Below, piece after piece: positions 1 through 6,096 of a stretch of DNA of 12,366 nt; the first letter of the stretch is position 1; every line of letters begins with the position of its first letter. This DNA is from Treponema sp. (GTDB lineage: Bacteria; Spirochaetota; Spirochaetia; Treponematales; Treponemataceae): the NCBI GenBank assembly GCA_016293005.1, contig JAEDFA010000052.1, positions 1 through 12,366 on the forward strand, given 5' to 3'. The position numbers were made by a program, and so were the translations under genes. The notes below the pieces were generated by a model. It had not been told where the DNA came from. It was given only the letters and a program-made list of their open reading frames with translations, and made no database searches.

Positions 1-1785
1 GCACTTCCTTCATCAGATTTGTCTGTCTTTGAAAATTGCCGCGGAATAGTTTTTTCAGGCGGACCAAGTTCAGTTTATGACGAAAAAGTTCCTGAGTTCA
101 ATTCTCAAATTTTAAATCTTGATATACCTGTTTTAGGGTTGTGTTACGGGCATTATATAGTTCAGTTAGGGTATGGCGGTAAAGTTTCTAAGGCAGATGT
201 CGGGGAATTCGGTTTTGCAGAATTAAAATTGAATCCTGATGTAAAATCTCCTCTTTTTGAAGGCATTGATTGTGTTCAGCAGGTTTGGATGAGCCATCAG
301 GACGGAGTTTTTTCTCTTGGAGAAGGCTTTGAAGCAGTTGGTTCAACAAAAGACTGTCCGTTTGCGGCAACTCAGAATCTTTCTAAAAAAAGATTTTCGC
401 TTCAGTTTCATTGCGAGGTAAAAGACACTCCGTGCGGCGATAAAATTTTTGAAAATTTTGCAAAATTCTGCAAAATGGAAAAAAACTGGGATCAGGACAC
501 TGTTTTACAGGTTATTTTAGACGGAATTAAAAAAGATGCAAAAGACAAAAAAGTCCTTCTCTTTTTAAGCGGAGGGGTAGATTCAACTATCACATTTGCG
601 CTTTTAAATAATGCTTTAGGGCAGGAGCGGGTTTTAGGACTTCATATTGATAACGGTTTTATGCGTAAAAATGAATCAAAAAATGTTTCAGAGGCGTATA
701 AAAAATTCGGTTTTAATAATTTTATTGTAGAAGACGCTTCAAATGTTTTTCTTGATGCTGTAAAAGGTCTTACAGACCCGCAGAAAAAGCGTATGGCAAT
801 AGGTGAAACTTTTATTTCTGTAAGAAACAAAGTTGTTGAAAAATTAAATTTAAATGAGGATGACTGGCTTTTAGCTCAAGGAACTTTATATCCTGATATA
901 ATCGAGTCAGGCGGAACAAAAAATTCAAATACAATAAAAACTCATCACAATCGCGTTCAAGGCATTCAAAATTTAATAGAAAAAGGACTTATAATCGAGC
1001 CTATAAAAGAATTGTACAAGGACGAAGTTCGCACAATCGGGAAAAAATTAGGTCTTGACGATTCTCTTGTAATGCGTCATCCGTTTCCAGGTCCAGGACT
1101 ATCCATAAATGTTTTGTGTAACAGTGAAAAGGCTTTGTCTGAAAAAGATGAAAAAGAATTTTTGAGTGCACAGAAAGAACTTGATTCTGTTGTATTAGAC
1201 CAGTTCTGTGAAAACTGTTCAAAATTTATAAAAAAATCTGTTCTTCCATGCCGTTCTGTAGGCGTTCAGGGTGATTTTAGAACTTACAGGTTTCCTGCAT
1301 GCCTTACATTCAGACCGGAAGGAAAAGGATTTTTCCATATTCCAAAGAACCGCGAAAAACTTGAAAGCGCTTCAAGTTCAATTACAAACAGTTCAAAATT
1401 CTTAAATAGAACTGTAATAAAACTCTATCAGAATCCGCTTTTAAAAGATGAAGATTTTCATCTTCAGAGAGGATTTTGTACAAAAGACAGGCTTGACCAG
1501 CTTCGTGAAGTTGACAATATTGTTTTGCAGAATCTTCATTCATCTTCGTGGTACGATAAAATTTTTCAGCATTTGACGATTGACCTTCCTTTTGCCGCTT
1601 CAGAAAATCACGCAAGTTTTGTTTTAAGGCCTGTATGTTCAGAAGATGTAATGACGGCTCGTTTTGCATGGTTTCCAAAAGAATTAATCGAAAAAATCCT
1701 TTCAGAAATTGCAAGTCTTGATTTTGTTGATGCTGTATATTTTGACATCACTAATAAACCGCCTGCAACTTTCGGCTGGGAATAA
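1..1785 (+). CDS. guaA: GMP synthase (glutamine-hydrolysing), 5' end cut by window edge
   Basis: Converts XMP to GMP using ATP and ammonia released from glutamine; last step of guanine nucleotide synthesis, cytosolic. The frame is open from base 1, so the gene is partial: about 45 N-terminal residues are outside, and the first in-window TTG (19) is not the real start. Visible codons (numbered from base 1): class I amidotransferase domain with nucleophile Cys48 in GLCYG, then His137 and Glu139 in QFHCEV (family usually FHPEV). The ATP pyrophosphatase P-loop SGGVDS is at 190-195, followed by HIDNGFMRK and RHPFPGPGL. The C-terminal dimerisation domain starts near SVGVQGDFRTY and ends KPPATFGWE. 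At 594 visible residues it is well over 100 longer than the usual ~520-residue bacterial enzyme. The extra length sits in the dimerisation domain, as in eukaryotic GMPS. A terminator follows. Confidence 0.95.
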   Translation, partial: ALPSSDLSVFENCRGIVFSGGPSSVYDEKVPEFNSQILNLDIPVLGLCYGHYIVQLGYGGKVSKADVGEFGFAELKLNPDVKSPLFEGIDCVQQVWMSHQDGVFSLGEGFEAVGSTKDCPFAATQNLSKKRFSLQFHCEVKDTPCGDKIFENFAKFCKMEKNWDQDTVLQVILDGIKKDAKDKKVLLFLSGGVDSTITFALLNNALGQERVLGLHIDNGFMRKNESKNVSEAYKKFGFNNFIVEDASNVFLDAVKGLTDPQKKRMAIGETFISVRNKVVEKLNLNEDDWLLAQGTLYPDIIESGGTKNSNTIKTHHNRVQGIQNLIEKGLIIEPIKELYKDEVRTIGKKLGLDDSLVMRHPFPGPGLSINVLCNSEKALSEKDEKEFLSAQKELDSVVLDQFCENCSKFIKKSVLPCRSVGVQGDFRTYRFPACLTFRPEGKGFFHIPKNREKLESASSSITNSSKFLNRTVIKLYQNPLLKDEDFHLQRGFCTKDRLDQLREVDNIVLQNLHSSSWYDKIFQHLTIDLPFAASENHASFVLRPVCSEDVMTARFAWFPKELIEKILSEIASLDFVDAVYFDITNKPPATFGWE

Positions 1786-1803
1786 ACTGATTTTTTTTCG
1801 TTT

Positions 1804-1834
1804 CCTCTAAAAGTTAAAATTTTAGAGGTTTTCT
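1804..1834 (+). terminator. Intrinsic terminator of guaA
   Basis: Perfect 9-base inverted repeat, CCTCTAAAA (1804-1812) and TTTTAGAGG (1820-1828), with a 7-base loop and then TTTTCT. It starts 18 bases after the guaA stop. A run of eight T upstream (about 1791-1798) could serve the other strand. The same arms recur in a longer hairpin at 12130-12157. Confidence 0.75.
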
Positions 1835-1931
1835 AAAGAAAGAACGGCGACTTTTTGCGTCGATTCAAATAGTCACTTTAAATTTTTAAGGTGAAAAAAA
1901 ATTATAGACTTGATCTTGGAGGACAGGTACT
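1835..1931 (+). promoter_or_regulatory. panB leader with small hairpins and ribosome binding site
   Basis: Leader between the guaA terminator and panB. TCACTTTA (1873-1880) can pair with TAAGGTGA (1887-1894), including one G-U pair, around a 6-base loop; A residues rather than T follow, so it is not a + strand terminator. GGAGGA (1918-1923) is a good Shine-Dalgarno sequence 8 bases before the panB ATG. TATAGA (1903-1908) could be a -10 box but lacks a recognisable -35, so the promoter is not fixed. Confidence 0.4.
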
Positions 1932-2711
1932 ATGACAGTTCTTGATTTTTTGAAATTCAAGCAGGAAAAGAAAAAGATTTCGATGATAACTTGTTATGAT
2001 TCGACTTTTTCGCAAATTGTTGATTCTTCTGATGTTGACTGTATTTTAATCGGTGACAGCTGCAGCAATGTTATGCATGGTGAAGAAAGCACGATTCCTG
2101 CAAAAATGGAATGGCTTGAAGAACACACAAGAAGCGTAAGAAGTAAAACTAAAAAATTCATCGTTTCTGACATGCCGTTTTTATCTACAAGAAAAGGTTT
2201 TGCCCACGCTGTAGACTGTGCAGGCCGTCTTTTAGTTTCCGGGGCAAACGCTGTAAAAATAGAAGGCGTTTACGGTCAGGAAGAAATTTTAAAATCGATT
2301 ATTTTAAGCGGAATTCCTGTTATCGCTCATTTAGGATTGACACCTCAGTTTTTTCAGGCTTTTGGCGGGCATAGAATGCAGGGAAAAACAGAAGAAGCGG
2401 CAGAAAAAATCATTTATGAGGCAAAAAAAGCAGAAGAATTGGGCTGTTTTGCTGTTTTAGTCGAATGTATTCCGCAAACTCTTGCAAAAAAAATTACAGA
2501 TTTGCTTTCAGTTCCAGTAATCGGAATCGGTTCTGGTGTTGATGTAGACGGGCAGGTTCTTGTTCTTCAGGATATGCTTGGTCTTTCAACATTTAAGCCG
2601 TTTTTTGTCCGTCATTATTTAAATGGAACAGAACTTGTAAAAAATGCTCTTAACAGTTTTAACAGCGATGTAAAAACTCTCAATTTTCCTAGTGGAAGCG
2701 AATCAAAATAA
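1932..2711 (+). CDS. panB: 3-methyl-2-oxobutanoate hydroxymethyltransferase (ketopantoate synthase)
   Basis: First committed step of pantothenate synthesis: transfers a hydroxymethyl group from 5,10-methylenetetrahydrofolate to 2-oxoisovalerate, giving ketopantoate. At 259 residues it matches the family (E. coli 264) and should be one TIM barrel. The Mg2+ ligands expected from the family are present: Asp42 in LIGDS, Asp80 in VSDMPF and Glu111 in VKIEG. The catalytic glutamate is Glu178 in VECIP. HLGLTPQ (133-139) and the VIGIGSG loop are also conserved. The start is set by GGAGGA 8 bases upstream. It opens the pan/coa run, and panC follows after 13 bases. Ketopantoate reductase (panE) is not in the window, so that step must be encoded elsewhere, possibly by ilvC. 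Confidence 0.96.
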   Translation: MTVLDFLKFKQEKKKISMITCYDSTFSQIVDSSDVDCILIGDSCSNVMHGEESTIPAKMEWLEEHTRSVRSKTKKFIVSDMPFLSTRKGFAHAVDCAGRLLVSGANAVKIEGVYGQEEILKSIILSGIPVIAHLGLTPQFFQAFGGHRMQGKTEEAAEKIIYEAKKAEELGCFAVLVECIPQTLAKKITDLLSVPVIGIGSGVDVDGQVLVLQDMLGLSTFKPFFVRHYLNGTELVKNALNSFNSDVKTLNFPSGSESK

Positions 2712-2724
2712 AAGGTGACAAAAA

Positions 2725-3474
2725 ATGATTATTGTAAAAAGCGTTGAAGAATGGAAAAAAATATATGATTCAGTAAAAAATAAAAAAATTGGTTTTGTTC
2801 CGACTATGGGTGGACTTCACGAAGGTCACATAAGCCTTGTAAAGCGCTCTAGAGCTGAAAACGAAATCACGGTTGTAAGCGTTTATCTGAATCCTACTCA
2901 GTTTAATGACAAAAAAGATTTGGAAACTTATCCGTGCAATTTTAATGATGATTGCAAACTTCTTGAAGAAAATGGAGTTGATTATCTTTTTGCGCCTGAT
3001 TACAAAGTGATGTATCCGGATGATTTTAAATACAAAGTCATCGAAACTGATTTTTCAAAACTCTTGTGTGGAGCAAAGCGTCCGGGGCATTTTGATGGAG
3101 TTTTGACAGTTGTTATGAAACTTTTCAACATCGTAAAACCGAATAATGCATATTTTGGGGAAAAGGATTTTCAGCAGATGACTTTATTAAAAGGAATGGT
3201 TAAAGCGTTTTTCCTTGATGTAAATATTGTTCCCTGTCCGATTGTACGAGAAAAATCAGGTCTTGCCCTTTCAAGCCGGAACAGAAAACTTTCTGAGGAA
3301 GGCTTAAAAAAAGCTCCGGTTTTTCACGAAATTCTTGTTTCGGAAAAATCAATTTCAGAAAAGCAGGAACTTCTTGAAAAAAATGGTTTTATCGTTGATT
3401 ACATAACAGAATTAGACGGAAGGCTTTACGCTGCGGTTTTTCTTGAAGGCGTAAGGCTAATCGATAATGTATAG
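2725..3474 (+). CDS. panC: Pantothenate synthetase (pantoate-beta-alanine ligase), short form
   Basis: Condenses pantoate and beta-alanine with ATP through a pantoyl-adenylate. Rossmann-type nucleotidyltransferase of the PanC family. The N-terminal motif PTMGGLHEGH (26-35) carries the HxGH ATP signature (32-35). NPTQF, RPGHF and YFGEKDFQQ follow, and ALSSRN is the KMSKS-like loop. The protein is 249 residues, about 35 shorter than E. coli PanC (283). The loss lies in the C-terminal lid domain after the ALSSRN loop, while the conserved tail RLIDN is kept, so this looks like an internal shortening and not a truncation. AGGTGA (2713-2718) lies 6 bases before the ATG. It is almost certainly cotranscribed with panB. 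Confidence 0.95.
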   Translation: MIIVKSVEEWKKIYDSVKNKKIGFVPTMGGLHEGHISLVKRSRAENEITVVSVYLNPTQFNDKKDLETYPCNFNDDCKLLEENGVDYLFAPDYKVMYPDDFKYKVIETDFSKLLCGAKRPGHFDGVLTVVMKLFNIVKPNNAYFGEKDFQQMTLLKGMVKAFFLDVNIVPCPIVREKSGLALSSRNRKLSEEGLKKAPVFHEILVSEKSISEKQELLEKNGFIVDYITELDGRLYAAVFLEGVRLIDNV

Positions 3475-3537
3475 AAGATACTTTATAATTTCAGCTTTTG
3501 AAGTAACTTTGAATAAAATACCGAAAGCGAGGTTTAT

Positions 3538-4086
3538 ATGAAAAAAAATATTCTTTTAAATGTTACAGGCTCGATTTCTGCTTTTAAATCATGTTCGCTT
3601 ATCAGTATGCTTGTAAAAAACGGTTATGATGTAAAAGTAATTCCAACAGAAGATGCGCTTCATTTTGTGGGGAAGGCGAGTTTTGAAGGTTTGAGCCACA
3701 ATAAAATCGAGTTCAGTATGTTTGAAAACGATAATCCGATTTCTCATATTTACCTTGCGCAGACTTGGGCTGATTTGATTATAAGTTATCCTGCAAGTGC
3801 AAATACGATAAACAGGCTTGCTTCAGGTCTTGCAGATGATTTGTTTGGTGCCTGCTGTCTTGCAAACAATTTTAAAAAACCTCTTTTGATTGCTCCTGCA
3901 ATGAACACTCAGATGTTTTTGCATCCTTCAGTTCAGGCGTCTTTAGAAAAATTAAAATCATGGAAAGCAGTAATTCTTCCGTGCGGCAAAGGAAAACTTG
4001 CATGCGGAACAGAAGGCGAAGGCAGGCTTTTAGAACCTGAAGATGCTTTTAAAATCATTGAAGATGTCTTGAAGCAGGTGGGATAA
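3538..4086 (+). CDS. coaC: Phosphopantothenoylcysteine decarboxylase, monofunctional
   Basis: FMN-dependent decarboxylation of 4'-phosphopantothenoylcysteine to 4'-phosphopantetheine. HFCD-type flavoprotein of 182 residues, the size of a stand-alone CoaC. The N-terminal VTGSISAFK is the flavin-binding loop. Catalytic His70 is in SHIYL, the PASANT and PAMN (120-123) motifs are intact, and active-site Cys155 is in LACGTEGEGR. In most bacteria this domain is fused in front of CoaB; here it is separate, as in streptococci and enterococci, and APAMNTQMF resembles the streptococcal enzyme. It lies 63 bases after panC with GAGG (3529-3532) 5 bases before the ATG. The stop codon overlaps the left arm of a strong terminator-like hairpin. 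A TATAAT at 3484-3489 has no convincing -35. Confidence 0.94.
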   Translation: MKKNILLNVTGSISAFKSCSLISMLVKNGYDVKVIPTEDALHFVGKASFEGLSHNKIEFSMFENDNPISHIYLAQTWADLIISYPASANTINRLASGLADDLFGACCLANNFKKPLLIAPAMNTQMFLHPSVQASLEKLKSWKAVILPCGKGKLACGTEGEGRLLEPEDAFKIIEDVLKQVG

Positions 4087-4118
4087 AAACTTTGACTTAA
4101 AATGGCGTCAAAGTTTTT
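4085..4118 (+). terminator. Intrinsic terminator after coaC
   Basis: Perfect 12-base inverted repeat: AAAAACTTTGAC (4085-4096) and GTCAAAGTTTTT (4107-4118), with a 10-base loop. The right arm ends in five T. It begins inside the coaC stop codon. It would end or weaken transcription between coaC and coaB. Confidence 0.65.
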
Positions 4119-4124
4119 ATCTTG

Positions 4125-4182
4125 AAGTTTGCGGTGCAAACTTGTTTATTGACTGCACATTCTCATTACATTGCGAATGTGC
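4125..4182 (+). promoter_or_regulatory. Two further hairpins in the coaC-coaB spacer
   Basis: Hairpin 2: AAGTTTGC (4125-4132) and GCAAACTT (4136-4143), 8 pairs around a 3-base loop. Hairpin 3: GCACATTC (4155-4162) and GAATGTGC (4175-4182), 8 pairs around 12 bases. Neither is followed by a clean T run. They form a row with the hairpins on each side, which suggests a structured leader. No matching known riboswitch was recognised. Confidence 0.45.
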
Positions 4183-4184
4183 GT

Positions 4185-4236
4185 AAAAAATTAAATCGGA
4201 AGTTGAAACTTCCTCATTAATTTTTTATGGAGGTGG
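4185..4236 (+). promoter_or_regulatory. Terminator-like hairpin abutting the coaB ribosome binding site
   Basis: Outer arms AAAAAATTAA (4185-4194) and TTAATTTTTT (4217-4226) pair over 10 bases. A 3x3 internal loop separates them from GGAAGT (4198-4203) and ACTTCC (4208-4213), closed by a TGAA tetraloop. The T run ends two bases before the very strong Shine-Dalgarno GGAGGTGG (4229-4236), which places coaB's ATG at 4242. A hairpin with a T tract directly before the ribosome site fits an attenuator or a translation switch; that function is inferred. Confidence 0.5.
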
Positions 4237-4241
4237 GATAA

Positions 4242-4940
4242 ATGAAAATTCTTATTACGGGCGGCGGAAGTGAAGAAAAAATTGATAATGTAAGAAGTAT
4301 CTGCAATTTTTCAACCGGAAGAACTTCTTCTTTCCTTTCAACTTATTTTGTTGAAAAAGGATTTTCTGTTTCTCTTATAACTTCACACCGTTCTGTCATG
4401 CCGGAAAATAAAAATGTGAATGTTTATAAATACGAGTCGTTTTCAGAGTTAAAAAATCTTTTGGAGATGGAATGTAAAACTAAAAAATATGACATTATAA
4501 TTCATGCGGCGGCGGTAAGCGATTATTCTCCAGATAAAATAATCATTGATTCAAAGGAATTTGATGCGAAAACTGTAAAAAAAATTCCTTCTGGTTCTGA
4601 AGTTTCAATCAAATTAAAGAAAAATCCCAAACTCATTGATTTTATAAAAGGCTGGACGAATAAGCAAAGTTTTGTCTGTGCTTTTAAACTTACAAGCAAT
4701 GCATCTTTTGATGAGCGCAAAAGTGCCGTTGAAAAAGTTTTTCTTTCTAACAAAGATGACTCTTTTCGTCCTGATATCGTAATTTCAAATGATTTATCTG
4801 AAATAAACGGTTTTGTTCATCCGTGTGTTATTTTCGGAAAGAACCTTCAAATTCTTGGAAAAACAGAAAATCTTTCTGAACTTGCACAAAAAATTGAAGA
4901 AATTTTTAAAACAGGAAATAAAAATGCTTTTGGCAATTGA
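4242..4940 (+). CDS. coaB: Phosphopantothenate-cysteine ligase, monofunctional
   Basis: Joins cysteine to 4'-phosphopantothenate through a nucleotidyl intermediate (usually CTP in bacteria), feeding CoaC. It is 232 residues, close to the 229 of streptococcal stand-alone CoaB and lacking any flavodoxin-like CoaC half. Visible motifs: N-terminal ILITGGGSEEKID and STGRT (nucleotide-binding Rossmann-like fold), HAAAVSDYSP, LKKNPKLI and ISNDLSEING. The VGFKLLT-type motif of the family appears as CAFKLTS. The streptococcal resemblance (VRSICNFSTG, AVSDYSP, KKNPK) is stronger than that to the C-terminal half of E. coli CoaBC. It starts after a structured 155-base spacer with a strong ribosome site and overlaps coaX by 17 bases. 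Confidence 0.92.
   Translation: MKILITGGGSEEKIDNVRSICNFSTGRTSSFLSTYFVEKGFSVSLITSHRSVMPENKNVNVYKYESFSELKNLLEMECKTKKYDIIIHAAAVSDYSPDKIIIDSKEFDAKTVKKIPSGSEVSIKLKKNPKLIDFIKGWTNKQSFVCAFKLTSNASFDERKSAVEKVFLSNKDDSFRPDIVISNDLSEINGFVHPCVIFGKNLQILGKTENLSELAQKIEEIFKTGNKNAFGN
4913..4916 (+). promoter_or_regulatory. Ribosome binding site fixing the coaX start
   Basis: AGGA lies 7 bases before ATG 4924, inside the end of coaB. This supports 4924 as the coaX start, because the protein then begins MLLAIDVGNT, the usual type III pantothenate kinase N-terminus. The frame stays open upstream to an ATG at 4813, but that would add 37 lysine-rich residues unlike the family. Confidence 0.8.
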
Positions 4941-5694
4941 TGTTGGAAATACACAGATTACAGGCGGACTTTTTGATGGCGAAAAATTAGTTTTTCAGTT
5001 CAGGAGAACTACTAATATGGGAACTAGTTCTGACGAAATCGGAATTTTTTTCAGGACTGTAATACGCGAAAATGGTTTTGACTGCAATAAAATTGCTCAG
5101 ATAGGCTGTTGCAGCGTAGTTCCTTCTATAAATTATTCTCTTTCAAGCGCAATGAAAAAATATTTTAAAAAAGATGTTCTTTTCATTCAGGCCGGAATCA
5201 GGACTGGTTTAAAATTAAAATATGCAAATCCAAAAGAAATTGGGGCAGATAGAATTGCCGCTTCAATCGGGGCTGTAAACCTTCATCCTGAAACAGATTT
5301 AATTATAATCGATATGGGAACTGCAACAACTATCGACTGCGTTACAAAAAATAAAGAATACTTAGGCGGCGCAATTCTTCCCGGTATAAAAATAAGTGTC
5401 GAAGCGCTTGCAAACGGAACTGCAAAACTTCCTTCTGTAGAAATTATAAAACCTGAAAATATTTGCGGGAAAAGTACAATCGAAGCAATTCAGTCAGGAG
5501 TTTTTTACGGAAATGCTGGCGCTATAAAAGAATTTATTTACCTTTACAGAAAAAATATTTTCCACGATTCAAAGCCGTTTGTAATAGGAACAGGCGGTTT
5601 TTCGCGGATTTTTAATCAATATAAATTGTTTGACGAACTTTCACCTGAGTTAGTTTTATTCGGTGTAAAGTGTGCACTAGAGATGAATATGTAA
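4924..5694 (+). CDS. coaX: Type III pantothenate kinase
   Basis: Phosphorylates pantothenate to 4'-phosphopantothenate, the entry step of CoA synthesis. ASKHA-fold enzyme of 256 residues, the normal length. Motifs: phosphate-binding DVGNT with Asp6 (6-10), GADR (107-110, Asp109 being the expected catalytic base) and IDMGTATTID (129-138), the second phosphate motif; GGAILPGI follows. From family knowledge, type III kinases need a monovalent cation and are not feedback-inhibited by CoA, so control of the pathway here would have to lie elsewhere, for instance in transcription. The 17-base overlap with coaB suggests coupled translation. panD follows after 25 bases. Confidence 0.95.
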   Translation: MLLAIDVGNTQITGGLFDGEKLVFQFRRTTNMGTSSDEIGIFFRTVIRENGFDCNKIAQIGCCSVVPSINYSLSSAMKKYFKKDVLFIQAGIRTGLKLKYANPKEIGADRIAASIGAVNLHPETDLIIIDMGTATTIDCVTKNKEYLGGAILPGIKISVEALANGTAKLPSVEIIKPENICGKSTIEAIQSGVFYGNAGAIKEFIYLYRKNIFHDSKPFVIGTGGFSRIFNQYKLFDELSPELVLFGVKCALEMNM

Positions 5695-5719
5695 AATATT
5701 TTGATATTTGGAGTAATTT

Positions 5720-6070
5720 ATGGAAATCGAAGTTTTAAAGGCAAAAATTCACAGGGCGACAGTTACAGATGCAAATTTAAATTATGAAGGTTCTATTACG
5801 ATTGATACTGAACTTTTAAAAGCTTGTGGAATGCACAATTATGAAAAAGTCGATGTTTTAAATGTAAATAACGGAGAACGCTTTTCAACTTATATAATTC
5901 CGGGGAAAAAAGGCGAAATCTGCTTAAACGGTGCGGCAGCAAGAAAAGCGTCTTGTGGTGATAAAGTTATTATCGTAACTTATACTCATATCGAAGAAAC
6001 TTCTGCAGATTCCTGGAAACCAAAAATTGTTCTTTTAAATGATGACAATTCTATAAAAAATGTTCTATAA
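5720..6070 (+). CDS. panD: Aspartate 1-decarboxylase, pyruvoyl-dependent proenzyme
   Basis: Decarboxylates L-aspartate to beta-alanine, the second substrate of PanC. At 116 residues it is a typical PanD double-psi barrel protein. The self-cleavage site is Gly24-Ser25 in YEGSIT, which would give a beta chain of 24 residues and an alpha chain starting with a pyruvoyl group made from Ser25. Lys9, His11, Arg54, Thr57 and Tyr58 are in their conserved places (KIHRAT, ERFSTY), and NGAAAR is present near 70-75. GGAG (5710-5713) lies 6 bases before the ATG. No panZ/panM maturation factor is visible nearby. It sits between coaX and argJ with short gaps (25 and 26 bases), so it is probably in the same transcript. 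Confidence 0.97.
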   Translation: MEIEVLKAKIHRATVTDANLNYEGSITIDTELLKACGMHNYEKVDVLNVNNGERFSTYIIPGKKGEICLNGAAARKASCGDKVIIVTYTHIEETSADSWKPKIVLLNDDNSIKNVL

Positions 6071-6096
6071 ATTAAATTTTTATTTGGGAGCAGAAT

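Noticed and set aside
19..21. TTG as start codon of guaA
   Set aside because: The frame is open to base 1 with family-like sequence continuing upstream, and about 45 conserved N-terminal residues are missing, so the gene simply runs off the window.
4813..4923. Upstream ATG start for coaX
   Set aside because: It would add 37 lysine-rich residues overlapping coaB and absent from the family; ATG 4924 has a good ribosome site and gives the normal MLLAIDVGNT start.
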